A stretch of 64,000 nt of DNA from Antitrichia curtipendula (lineage: Eukaryota; Streptophyta; Bryopsida; Hypnales; Leucodontaceae): NCBI GenBank assembly GCA_951230915.1, contig OX579638.1:28910696-28974695 (forward strand), written 5' to 3'. Positions 34,201-45,425 of the stretch are shown piece after piece. A model generated the notes under the pieces. It searched no databases. It was not told the origin of the DNA and saw only the letters and a program-made list of their open reading frames with translations. Positions within the stretch are counted from its first letter, which is position 1, and each line of letters opens with the position of its first letter. The position numbers and the translations under genes are program-made.

Positions 34201-35640
34201 TATTAGAGCAATTTCTTTCAAAGCTTATTCCCAGGCGACAAACTAGAAGTCACTATTTTAGCTAATAACGCCTACATCTATAAATAAGGATCAATGAACT
34301 GAATTCTTCATTTTAAATGCAATAAAATACAAGAATTCCATTTGGCACGTGATGTGCATTGTCCCTCCTTCTTCCGGTGCAAATCTTTTGTGTTATCAAG
34401 CCACAAATAATATCACAGTTTTTCACTGAGATACCGCAACATGCTTCCATCAACCAGTGTACTATATGTGGCAAATAAAACTTGTTTTATGATTATTACA
34501 TGTCCTGTTGTAGATATATTTTTTGCTGCCCACGATCTTAGTTTTTTCTTGATGGAAGCTATTAGCGACGTTGTATTAACATTTGGAGGTAGATGAAACC
34601 CTATTAATGGTCCGAGATACATTACCCCCATTAGAAGAAATTTGTATTGAGTCAACACAATCTATATGATGTCTTTTTTGTTTCTAGCAAAAAGAATTCT
34701 CTTTCTAACGCAAAATTTCGTGCTTGAAATAAAAAAGCATCATGTAGATTTTGTTGACTTCAATACAATTTTCTTTTAGTGCATAGTGCCCTCAGAGACC
34801 CACTTGGTATCCAAATCTTTATCCCATGTAAAATTCATCCTATTCCATAACACTCAAATTGCATAAGTTTTGTCCTACTTCATCTTTGAACCGGACCCCA
34901 AGCAAAATGTAGATAGCTCCTTATATATCCTATTAAGATTTTCTACCATGCCAAAGAGATACAAAGTTGTATGATTTATATATGAAGCCTCTATTACCTT
35001 TGACTCATCCGATAATGAAACCCTTAAATGCCATAACGCCTATCCTCAAGTATATATTCTAAAGAATCTAATGCCACCACAAAAAGGAAGGATGCCAAAA
35101 AACAACATATTTAACTAAGCATGAAAGGTCAAAATCTTCTCCAATTTCTCCATTCACTATAACCAATGAAGACACATTTTTGTATAAGGCCATGATTTTA
35201 TGGATGAGGTCACTATATAAGCCTTGTCTCTCCAACATTGCTTTCATAAAATTTCACAAATTGTAGTCATATGCCTTTTTAAAGTTTAATAATAATAAAG
35301 TGAGATCTTGTCTTGACTCGATGACTCCTCCACAAAATGCATAGCTTCTTGTACTATAAAAAGTTGTTAATTATGCAATGTCTTAGCACAAAACATGTTT
35401 GGTTGGAAAAAATAATTTATAATAAAACTATTTGTAACCATCTAACCAACACCTTTGCCACCAACTTATAAAAACATGAAAGCAACATGATGGGGCAAAT
35501 TTTTTTTATCAATTTTGCAACTCTTCTCTTTGATATAAAAGCAATGACCCCTTTATTATGTCCACTGAAAAGCTCCCCCATCCTCAACATCTCTTGTACC
35601 GCTTTGTAAATTGAATTTTTTCTATTTTAAAACAAAATCC
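31250..35640 (-). mobile_element. Decayed L1-like LINE retrotransposon (minus strand), with an internal interruption
   Basis: Minus-strand reading gives, from right to left, pieces in the order of an L1-type second open frame. Near 35,440-35,560 is a stretch resembling the early reverse-transcriptase block (VIAFISKRRVAKLIKK, then YKLVAKVLVRWLQ). Near 35,290 is NFKKAYD, the block with the catalytic-region Asp. At 34,413-34,658 are IKKKLRSWAAKNISTTGHV and YLSEKL, the usual segment after the polymerase. At 32,018-32,343 is VWNDKRGDWLS, and near 31,400-31,520 is NAQVGCSMCLYEMETTTHLL, the zf-RVT-like end. Stops and frameshifts occur throughout, so it is dead. The polymerase and end parts are separated by a foreign-looking 1.5-kb segment. 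Confidence 0.75.
32340..33735. repeat. Segment rich in CCAANTTGG palindromes, inside the LINE
   Basis: Between the two LINE parts, short words of the type CCAAGTTGG, CCAATTTGG or CCAAATTGG occur well over a dozen times (for example near 32,369, 32,422, 32,570, 32,699 and 32,790 and up to about 33,680). The sequence has no LINE resemblance and only short frames. It could be an inserted solo terminal repeat or a divergent satellite-like unit. CTTAT stands near both borders (about 32,284 and 33,850), a possible but weak target duplication. Confidence 0.5.
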
Positions 35641-37200
35641 GAGGATACCAATATAAAGATTATTTACGGAAAAAGGTTAATCAATCTATTGTTTTGGAGT
35701 CTAGGGTCACTTTTCAAGTAGGTCACGATTTGAAACATAATTATTTACTAATTAGTACATTATTTCCATTTCTACCAAACATAATCCATTACCAAACATA
35801 ATCCATTTCTACCAAACATAATCCATTAACGGCACTACATTTCTCGCCCCACTCCTATTTAGTACCTATCTAGGATGGACAAATATTTTCGCAAATAGTA
35901 TTGGTTCGGCAATTGGTCCAATGCATGCTCTAAGAGTTTAGTGCAAAAGACCAATTACTTTAATATATAATTATTTCAATAGATATTTATATAATATAAA
36001 AGATTCATTAATTATCTTCTTTAGTCATTTATTCAGGGCAAATAATCCAAACTATAAACTAACTATGTTAATTGCCAATTAGTGCAAAATACAAATCCAA
36101 GCTATGCAGTATTGACAAATATTCATTGTATGCAGGGTATGATAGGTGCTTAAGTGCTTCTGAGTATTTGAATCGTTTAACTTACATCTATGTTCACCAA
36201 CAGGTCAACCAATGCAATTTGCCAATCTTGTTCACACCGAGATGACATTGGTTTGTTGTTCCAGTCTCTTTGCAAATTTTTCAAGTTTCCTCTATTCAAT
36301 TTATATAGCACATAACATTCCATAGACAATAAGAAAACAAGTAATTTAAATTTTAGCTATTAGCCAGATACAAAAATCAATCGAGGACTGACTCAATTGA
36401 CAAGCAATTTACAGCCTAGCCAGGTTATATTTCGGTGAATAATAGGCTAGATGGTTGCCAATTCTAATAGAATCTCAAACTTCAACACTACAAGGCCTTT
36501 TACTGTTTTACATGATAAACCGCTAATACTATTACAATACTGTCTAACCAAAGTAGAAAATTCTAAATTAACATTCATGTCTATATAAATTTTAGCCCAG
36601 TAGCAGTTCAGGCAATGCATAACACCAATCTATTTAAGTGGTGTAAGACTGAATCAATAATTTCATATAATCCACAATTTTTAGTATTTAACATAGATGA
36701 TATAATTATAAATTTGACAACCATTCTATTTACTGCAACATGATCGAGATGCCTAACATTGGCACAATTGCTTGCTATAGAATTATATCCTATGTAAAAT
36801 AGCCCAAATCATGCATACATGAATTGCTAGTACCTCACAATCATCACCGTAAGTTTTTGGACTACGATTTGCTATTGATTTGTACCTCAATCTATACAAG
36901 GATGCTCGGACCGATATCCTTCAATATATAATGCCAAATTGCCAAGGACAAATTGCTAATTACCAACCCGAGACCATACAGACAAATATACAAACAAATA
37001 TAAAATCTCAAACTTACTCGGCTATTTGCCATAGACAAACACCGGAACCATGCGCTAAAAAATTCTATACAATTTCAATTTACTTAGCGGCACCTCAACT
37101 CAAAGATAAAATAAAAATTGGCCAATATCAATTTTAACTTTAATCTACTTCAATTGTTCCTAGAATAAGAGCAACTCATTTGGTTGTCTCGATTATCTTC
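35641..37200. other. AT-rich intergenic DNA, no gene seen
   Basis: The only repeat noticed is a short triplication of ATCCATTACCAAACATA-like words near 35,770-35,830. No genes recognised. Confidence 0.5.
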
Positions 37201-37773
37201 GGGGAGATCACTTAGTGTATCTATAACAAACTATGTGTGTTCAAGTGATTTTTGGACCTCCTATTTATTTTTTAATAAACTATAATTTTAATCTATAATT
37301 TTGAGCTTTCTTTAATAATAACTGTAGGTTTCTATTGCCAAAAATTTCCAACTCAAACAACATATGAAATGATTTCTAGAATAGGTTGAAAAATAAACTG
37401 AAGTAGCATGTTCTTTGACTCAAATATTTATGGATAATGCATTTAGATGACCATTGCATCATTGATCAAGAAAAATGAACTTTCAAAAGAGATTTATTTT
37501 TAGCAATTTTTTATTCATTTTTTAGACAATTTTTTCTTATATAATATAGGATTGTGAAAGTTATTTTTAGCTCTACAGTGTATTTTTTTACTTCAAAATT
37601 TTATAACTAATTATAATTAAAAAATAAAATATCAATAATTCAAAATATATACTCTCAAAGTAGGAAAATCTACTTATAATTTATTTTTCTTTATTTAAGT
37701 TTTAGAACATAATATAGGGTGTCTAAAATCTTAACACATATAGATTCTAATGGTCACTCTAAGTGATCTCCCC
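37201..37773. mobile_element. MITE with GGGGAGATCACTTAG ends
   Basis: A perfect 15-bp terminal inverted repeat: GGGGAGATCACTTAG (37,201-37,215) and CTAAGTGATCTCCCC (37,759-37,773). Weaker inverted similarity continues inward for about 60 bp (CTATGTGTGTT against the complement of AACACATATAG). Length 573 bp, no coding frame. No target duplication is visible, so the superfamily is uncertain. Confidence 0.85.
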
Positions 37774-37868
37774 AGGCGTTTATCACAACAATCTGCCCGA
37801 TTCCTTCGTCAATCCGGTAGCATCCAACAGAGCCCTACCTAGACTCTCGCCATTAGCCAATGATCAAC

Positions 37869-37955
37869 CACTACAAGAAAACAAGGGTATAAACGACTTG
37901 TCCACAATGACTGTAAGTACAACAATGACTACAAAATAGTCATTTTGCAGTAATT
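37869..37955. other. Orphan CACTA-like end
   Basis: CACTACAAGAAAACAAGGG at 37,869 matches the usual terminal word of plant CACTA elements and is followed by repeated ACAATGACT words like subterminal repeats. No matching opposite end (TTTTCTTGTAGTG) was found in the window. A truncated CACTA element or chance. Confidence 0.3.
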
Positions 37956-39148
37956 GTTGCTCTAAAAAATTCTCTTCCTTGGTCTGTCAACACTTCAATT
38001 GAGGTTCTAAATTTAACCAATACAAGATTAAAAAATGCCACAACTACTAACTCAATCTACTTGCTAAAATGTTCTACAATTACAAGAACGTATTTGGTCC
38101 TTTGTGATGTGGTCATTAATGGCCCAACAAAATTAAGATTCCACCTATAACATAAATCCATTACTAGTAAAGGTTGTAGTTGGGGAATTGGAGTATTGAA
38201 ACTTGATCGAACATGATCACAGATTTCACACCTCCCCACATAGGTTTCTACCTCTTTTCGCATGCACATCCACCAATACAAACCACATAAAATGAAGTGT
38301 GTACTATGCACTCCAAAATGATGCAACTCTTCATGAACTTGACGTATCAATTGAAAATATTGGTCGGGTCTAGAAACAACCCTCCGTGTTCTATCTGGCC
38401 ACCTACAAAATGTAAAGCTACCATTCCAATGAAACCTAGCCAAGCAATGGACTATTTGGTCTCTTTCTTGAGATGTGGTATTTCGCAGAAACTCTCCATG
38501 CTGAAGATGATGTAGAAGCCCTTGGTCTTTCCAAACATTAGTGGTAACTTGAGGTGCCTCTTCATTCAAATCTTCATCAACAACATCCAATCTAGTCTCT
38601 CCTAAATCTTAGGTGGATTTATCCTCCATCCATGCCAAATAATATGAAGCATGCTACTATCTTTTGATCACACATGCCATGCCATCGAGCACCAGTCAAA
38701 TCCTCTTCCAAGAGACTTGGATTGCGGCTCAAGCCATCAGCATCCAAGTTTTGCAACCTTACCTTGTAGACTATTTTAAAATCATACTCTTGCAGTAGTA
38801 AAGCCTACTTTGCAAGCTTCCCTATGAGTTTATCAGACTCCATCAACCATTTAAGAGGTTAATGATCTATCTATAAAGATAGAGACAAAAATGTTTGGCC
38901 AAAAGATTGAATCCACGAACAAACCGTCGATAATAGTTTGCCCGTGCTAAAAAGGCTCTCAACCTTGACACATCTTTAGGGATTGGAATCCTCTTCAAAG
39001 CTTCCACCTTCGCTTCATGTATTCCCAAGCCTCATGGTGTAATCATATGTCCCAAATAAGGCAATTGATCATGAAAGAATTTACATTTACTATGATGTAG
39101 GCAAAAATTCCAAATTTGCAACCACTCAAAGACTTACTACAAGTGTTG
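37956..39148 (-). mobile_element. Ty3/gypsy retrotransposon remnant: end of reverse transcriptase, RNase H and integrase
   Basis: This minus-strand relic continues the piece at 41,201-41,907 across the inserted Tc1 element. From right to left it shows a polymerase end (FHDQLPYLGHMITP near 39,050-39,090), the start of RNase H (RIPIPKDVSRLRAF, RANYYRRFV), further RNase H-like words, then the integrase. The integrase has the zinc-binding HHFG...CEICDH (frame 38,057-38,590), the first catalytic region LNFVGPL with Asn where Asp is usual, and the second region LTDQGREF near 37,985. The third region is absent, so the element is truncated. Several stops are present. Confidence 0.85.
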
Positions 39149-39150
39149 TA

Positions 39151-41198
39151 CAGTCGGGTACAGAAACCTTACAAATTTTTCCCCTCCCTATGTCTCCGAC
39201 TTAGTGCACGATGCTCCTTCCCTGTCCCTTTGCGACCTTTGTGCGACGTCTCTGGTCGCGAATTTTTGCAGGAACGTCATTCTCCTTGTCCTGCACCTCT
39301 ATGTAAATCCGCATTAAATAATTCCATTCACATTGAGTACTTGGGCCCCCGAATTAATACCTAGTTCATCCTTTGGCGGCTACGACCGCCGCCAAGTCTT
39401 TGATCGATGGTTTTGCGCCTGAGGCGTGGGGGGCTGGGATTTGCTTCCCTGCTGCACCCTCACTCTGCTATGGACCTCCGCTGCTGCATTGGGCCTCGAT
39501 TGCTACTCCCCCGACTCTAGAGTTTTCCTTCCTCTTCCATGCCACCTTCAGCGCTTCTTTTGCTTCATTCTGCTCTTGAATTCCGTCATTTGGATCCGAT
39601 TTTTTTTGGGGGGGGGAGGGGGGCTTATACCGCACACACGCTGAGGTTACACCTTCACTGATCTAATCATTATGGTTCAGTGCTTCTTGCACACTTCATT
39701 CCTTGTTCGTTTGATTGTTTTGCGCTTTGAGCTGGTTTGGGACGCGAGCTGAGCTGCGTTGAGTCGGGCTACGCTGCTTGGCATGCGGGATGCGTTGCAC
39801 TAATTACGATCCACAACATACGACTCACATTCAATAAGTTTCTCAACATTCTTTTCATGGATTTCATTCCGGTTTGGGTGTCAAATTGTCATTACAATTG
39901 TCTACTGTCATTGAGATTAGTCATGGAAGCTCATAAGAATTTTTTTTCACAACAGATTCCACTTTTGAAAATGCGGACTAGAACTTTAAGCAATGAAGAA
40001 AGAAGTCTCGTAGTTCATATGCGGCAAAAAGGGATGAAATGTAAAGACATTGCTGAATTACTGGACATGCTTAGATCCACAGTATCCACAGTCCTCACAA
40101 AATGGAAAACAACAGGGTGTCTGGAAACTAAAAAACCAGGCCAACAACCTCTAAAACTCTCTGCACAATCACAGCGAGATTTGGCTCGCCTGGTCAATCA
40201 TAACCGGTAGCAAACTCTTGCTACGCTTGCACATAGTTTCAAAGTCCATCGAAATACTATAAGACAGTATGTCCGCAGGTTGGGTTTTGGCAATAGAATA
40301 GCTCAAAAAAACCCTCATCTCAATATAAAACAACAGGCAAATAGGTTGACATTTGCCAAAAAGTATCGTCACTGGACGGAGGAGGATTGGAAAAACATGA
40401 TTTGGACGGATGAATCCTCATTTGAGCTAGGAAAAACCTCTCGCTAGATTAGAGTTTGACGGAAGTCTCACGAGGCATATGCTTTCCATTGCTTGGCCCC
40501 CACGTTTAAGTCTGGTCGATCATCAGTAATGGTATGGGGGGCCTTCACTGGCTTTGATAAAAGCCCTATTGTCATAATGCCTGAAGGGGAAAGAATTGCA
40601 AGAGATTTTGTTCGTAATGTGTACGAGGGCACATTGAATGGTTTGTTTTTTTATGTATGATCATCATAAGCAGCTCACGTTCATGGAAGATGGTGCTCCG
40701 GTGCATCGCGGGAAGTTCCCAAATGAATAGAAGAAGGCTTATGGTGTACAAAAGCTAGATTGGCCTGCGAATTCATCGGATCTAAATCCCATCGAGAACT
40801 TGTGGAAGATACTAAAAAACTTGCTGCGCCACCACGACTAGCCGAAGGACAAACAAGACATGATATGCATAATGGAAGCTGTATGGGACAAGGTATCCAT
40901 GGAGCAATTGCAAAAGCTCATTGCAACAAAGCCCAATTGGATACAAGTTGTGATTTCGGCAAGAGGCGGAACTACTAGATGGTAGATAGTGTATGGATCA
41001 CATCCAAACTTTTTCCTCATCTGTAAATTTTTATGTATATACTTATCATATCTTGTAGTACTCTCTTATGTGATTCCAACGCAACATGTGGCTTCGAATT
41101 TGGAGTATTTTTGAAAAAGTTACAGCTTCTTAAAGTCGGTGGATTGTTGGCTGAAGTCTCCCTGCGAAAAAAATTCGTAAGGTTTCTGTACCCGACTG
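39151..41198 (+). mobile_element. Tc1/mariner element with intact ends, inserted in the gypsy remnant
   Basis: Terminal inverted repeats start CAGTCGGGTACAGAAACCTT (39,151-39,170) and end AAGGTTTCTGTACCCGACTG (41,179-41,198). They are followed inward by short A/T-rich similarity (ACAAATTTTT against the complement of AAAAAAATTCGT). Direct TA on both sides (39,149-39,150 and 41,199-41,200) is the Tc1/mariner target duplication. Length 2,048 bp. It interrupts the reverse transcriptase of the minus-strand gypsy remnant between its central and end blocks, so it arrived later. Confidence 0.95.
39923..40983 (+). pseudogene. Tc1-like transposase, broken
   Basis: The frame starts near the ATG at 39,923 (or 39,971) and carries a helix-turn-helix domain (MKCKDIAELLDMLRSTVSTV), then, after TAG at 40,208, a second HTH-like part (FKVHRNTIRQYVRRLG). 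Catalytic signatures follow: WTDESSFEL (first Asp, near 40,410), MEDGAPVH (second Asp, near 40,685) and DWPANSSDLNPIENLW (third acidic residue, near 40,760-40,805), with the usual end ARGGTTRW. Breaks: in-frame TAG at 40,208, TAG and TGA near 40,446 and 40,458, and at least one frameshift near 40,650. No active enzyme can be made from this copy. Confidence 0.9.
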
Positions 41199-41200
41199 TA

Positions 41201-41907
41201 CATGTTGTTCTAGTGTATTCTCAAAGATAATTACATTATCTATGTGACACATAACAAATGATAATCCCTTCAAGACTTGATTCATAATATGTTGAAACTC
41301 TGCCGGAACATTCTTCAAGCCAAAATGTAAGAACTTCCAATAGAAGAGCACATCTCTTCCATCATCATCTATTCTTCAAACGTTGTCTTAATTCTATCTT
41401 CCAATCTCAACCGTAGTTGATGGTATTCTGATCTCAAATCTCAAATATTAAAGACTCTTGTCTTTCTGACTCCATCAAATAAGTCCTTAGGTGTTGGTAC
41501 AGGGTACCGATCTGATTTTGTTTTTTTATTGATAGGACGATAATCTTTACACATCCTCTTCTTTGTCCAATTCAAATAACCTCTTTCTTGGCTGGCATCA
41601 CCATGACACATATATACTTTCAATCAAAAAGTTCTATCAACATGGCATCTAAAAGTTCCTTGCAACTTAATTTGACCCCATCTCTTTCTGAAAAACTGAG
41701 CCTATATAGGCATTTAAATACTGGATGATCATCTTCCGATTGAATTCTCATAGGCTTGCTTTTACAACCCTCCAAGTTAGTGAATTTAAAAGCAAAGCAA
41801 GTTCTATATATGGAATCTCTCTCTCTCGAAACACCTTCTTGAATTTTTCTTTGGCATCTTCTATTCCTAGGTCTTGAACCAATGCTACCAACACATGATA
41901 TTCTCAT
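41201..41907 (-). mobile_element. Ty3/gypsy retrotransposon remnant: reverse transcriptase, first part
   Basis: The minus strand from about 41,760 reads HPVFKCLYRLSFSERDGVK and KELLDAMLIELFD, then (41,623-41,441) KDYRPINKKTKSDRYPVPT, the early polymerase blocks. It then reads (41,351-41,213) GLKNVPAEFQHIMNQVLKGL and CHIDNVIIF, where the usual YxDD-type active-site words stand. Stops and frame changes break it. It joins the 37,956-39,148 piece across the Tc1 insertion. Gag and long terminal repeats were not recognised. Confidence 0.85.
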
Positions 41908-44650
41908 ACATCATACGCTACAAGTCACTCCACAACATATTGGGTCCTTCATTTATCCAAAACTTGGCTCTAAATTTGTTGAATTTCATACAATGTCTTG
42001 GCATTTGGAATACTCATTTTCTCTATTGCTTGAGGCACAACATTCTCTGCCCCTAGCTTGAAGCATTTGTCCACAAATGGCCTTCAGGGCCAAGTTTCTT
42101 GTGACGTTGAGCCATGCCGGATAGAGAGGAGAACGCTTTGAGAATATGCAGAATATCTGGTTGCAATTGGAAATTATTTGCTTAGAGGTTGACTTGAATC
42201 TTCTAGTCTTCTTTACTTCAAACAGCTTCCTCTTGGCCTATCTTGTAATGGTTCTATATAGATTCAAAGGTGAAGGTAGAAGATAAGAATCTATAAGCTT
42301 CAGACGGATAGAACGCGACAAACAAACCACGAGCTGAACCGTTTGAAAGATTGGCTCCTAAACTTCAAACCCACGGTGACCAGCAATTGTGCCTCATCAG
42401 TGGAAACAACATAAAAAAACGACCATGTAGGTGATCAATCCCACTTCGTTGCCACAAATACAAAATAGGGCTATTATTGGATATCTATATAACCTGCAAT
42501 AATGTTTACAATGCAGAATGAAAATAACAAGCCTCCAAAACCGGCTAGGAATAACAATAGAAAGACAACGATCTGGGAACAAAGGCAAAGGAGGCAAGAC
42601 CGTCCCACTCAATTTCATTCGACTAAGACAAACAATTGGGTCAACTTACATATTCGCAAGCAAAATTCGTGCATCGCAGATGTCCCAAGCAATTGGACAA
42701 TTTGAACGAAACTTCAGATGCTGATTGGATATGCATAGTAGTTGTTTGAGTCCAAACATGTCCATCATCCTTTTTATCCATGCCATGCAGCTGCCCGGCC
42801 TTGGTGATATTTTAGGCAATTTAAACTTTGAGGACCAAAGTTTTGGGCCTAAATTGACCAAACTGATCCAAACCACTAAGTTTGGAATTAAAACCTGTTT
42901 CCTTTGAGATTTGAAACATATAGAGCAAATAAAAAAAATATATTTTTTCATTTCTTGGAATTCCATTTGGACAATGCTTAGACACCCACTTTAAGATCTG
43001 GAAGCCAAATCACAAAAATCCTAGATGGAGATAAAACACTCACATAAAGTGAGCACAATCTAAATCTATTAACCTCTAATTAAAGTCCAAACACTATTTT
43101 TTGGCAACAAAGTGATTTTGAGCAACTCTCTCTAAACAAATTTTTATTTTTTTCTTTGGAAATTTCACACAACATGTGTCCAAGGAATAGCTTGAAGGCA
43201 CAACAATTTTCATAACTTTTGACTACATGGTTAAAAAATTATTGTATGATATGTAATTTTCGTTGCTTAGTAGGCAAGCTAGGCTGCTAAAAAACCTCCT
43301 TTAAAATAATAATTTTTTTTTAAAATAAAAATTTGATATTGGTTCTCTAGATTTATATATACATATAAAGTTTTGGATCATTCCATTTTGATTAATGAAA
43401 TGAAAGTTATGAGAAGTTTTAGTTTGCATGTAGGTATTAATAGTGTTCTTAAGACTAGCAAGACAATTCTAAACAATAGTTCTCCTTCCATCCATGCAAT
43501 CAATAATCAAAAGACAAATAAAATGGTTGATTAGCTTAATCAACATTGTTTGCTCTTATTTTTTGCATCTCTTTTAATATTGGCTGATTGAAGGAGATGG
43601 AGTTTGGGGACATGGAATAGAGGTCCACACATGGTTTTGGGCCTAGTATACTAACCACCTTAAAATGATGGCCTCACACTTAAAATTCAAGTGTCCATTA
43701 GTGCTCCTTGAAAATGACCCCAAAATTCACTTTTCATTATTTTCAAACTACCCTTTGAAAAATGCTCTTAAATTCAAAGGTTTTAGGATGCTAGGAGTGC
43801 ACCAACTCTACTTACAACTCAAATCGTGTTTTAAAAATGTTATTTTAGCCTTAATTTAAAACATTTTATTCAACATGAAGATTATTTTGGAATGGAAGGA
43901 GGAATAGTTTTTTGGAAGTTGAAATGTTGCATCTTTGCTTTTTACAAGCTCCTAACCAACAATTCAAATTCTACTTATGCAATTAGGGATAGTTATATCT
44001 TTTCCAAAAATGAAATTTCTGTGAAAAATGAGAAATTGAAGAGTAGAAAATAGGAGTCAATGGATGGATGCATGGTTTGGCGACTTCATATTGTCACTAG
44101 TTGATTCACTAATCAACCATCTAATGAAAGCCTTCATAAATGGTTAAGCCTTTATAAGTGTTTTTTTCCTTTTTTAAGAAAACAATTGCAATGAATCCAA
44201 ACAAGCGCACTTAAAACTTAAAATATACTATACAAAGAAAAAAAAAATTTATAAATTTTTTTATTTGTAAAAAAATGACTTCCAAAGATTGGATCTAATT
44301 TTGTACTTTATAAAAGTCCTTAATGATATGAAATACAATGATGTTAGCACCAAAGAATTCATTTTAAATTAAAGATTATTTTCATTTACTCTTACATTAG
44401 TTATATTAGTCACTATAACTATAAACCATTTTCATATGTTTATGTGTTAAAAAAAATCCTCATGTATAAAAATTAATTATTGTAACAATCTCTACATTTA
44501 TTTTTAAGAACATCAAGGTACAGCATCAAAACAAATATCCTCACTAAGCATTGGCGAAGCGTCCTCTAGAAGTGAACACTTTTCATTCTTGCTGTCACAA
44601 TGACAGTGACACAAAAAGAGTGTCTCACCTTCTTCATGCATAACGGCTCC
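41908..44650. other. Intergenic DNA, mostly AT-rich, no gene seen
   Basis: The part at 41,908-42,700 may belong to the upstream portion of the gypsy element, but no gag or protease words are visible. A TTAA-family relic lies at 43,075-43,265 and is listed separately. Confidence 0.5.
43075..43265. repeat. Relic of the TTAA-element family
   Basis: TTAACCTCTAATTAAAGTCC opens a stretch that runs parallel to 57,659-57,860: CAAACACTATTTTTTGGCAAC, then AACAATTTTCATAACTTTTG and ACTACATGGTTAAAAA, at about 80 percent identity. The right end was not found. Confidence 0.65.
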
Positions 44651-44772
44651 CTATTGGCTCATATTGCTACTCTTGAACTTCTCATTCTTCACAGACATTT
44701 CGTTTTTGGAGAAGGTGTTAGTACCCCTACTCTGAATCTTCAGAGAATGGGGGCTTCCTAATCCAAGGAGAG

Positions 44773-45069
44773 CTAACGCGAGAGCACCACTTCCCGATTC
44801 TCTGAAGATTGAGAATGGGCTGAAGATTGAGAATGCGGTGGAGAAGGTGTGACTATCCCTTGTTGCACACCTACATGAAGAATATCGGAAATTCTTTTCT
44901 GAAGTGTGACCGCTCCCACGATGAGCATCTGTTGCGCATTTTGGCCCTTGGGATAATGGAGCGGTATGGGATTTGTATGAGGTAATCGCCACCGGAGCGC
45001 AACGATTTCCAGCGCATGCTTCCACCTTGGATTTCGAAGGGAGGAAGCCATGCCTTCGGAATTGGCCAT
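44773..45069 (-). CDS. Possible divergent first exon, unidentified
   Basis: A minus-strand ATG (45,069) opens a frame of 98 codons (MANSEGMASSLRNPRWKHAL, later QQMLIVGAVTLQKRISDILH) in GC-balanced DNA, with a possible donor (GTGTGC) near 44,870. It lies about 350 bases from the RINT1 start and points away, as a gene sharing a promoter would. No downstream exon or family match is visible, so it may instead be upstream leader DNA of the RINT1 gene. Confidence 0.25.
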   Translation of the reverse strand: MANSEGMASSLRNPRWKHALEIVALRWRLPHTNPIPLHYPKGQNAQQMLIVGAVTLQKRISDILHVGVQQGIVTPSPPHSQSSAHSQSSENREVVLSR

Positions 45070-45136
45070 GGTCGATCCTTCCGTGTCACATTAAACGACT
45101 GCAACCATCGACGAACTTGCAATCTGACATTATTTT

Positions 45137-45405
45137 GGCTTCCACATGCCATTGCTGCAACTCCTGAGCTTGCCCTCTTCAACTCGGAACACACGATTGT
45201 TTCGCAGATTTTAGGGTTACGTGTGCACTGGCGTTTCTGCTTGACTACTTCTCTTTTCTTAGAATCCATGGCATGAATTTCGCTTCCACATGCCACTGCT
45301 CCAGCTCTCCTGGTTGCGTCTTCAGCACCGTTGAATTCTCAACTTTTACCCAGTTTTTAGGGTTAGGGGTCTACATGTGTTACTACCTGAATACTTCTCT
45401 GTCTT
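45137..45405. repeat. Diverged tandem duplication in the RINT1 upstream region
   Basis: The stretch from GCTTCCACATGCCATTGCT (45,137) to CTACTTCTCTTTTCTTA (45,262) recurs from GCTTCCACATGCCACTGCT (45,279) to TACTTCTCTGTCTT (45,405), with shared TTTTAGGGTTA words. It lies directly before the start codon and may duplicate promoter elements. Confidence 0.6.
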
Positions 45406-45425
45406 GAGCGTTGATTGCTCCAGCT

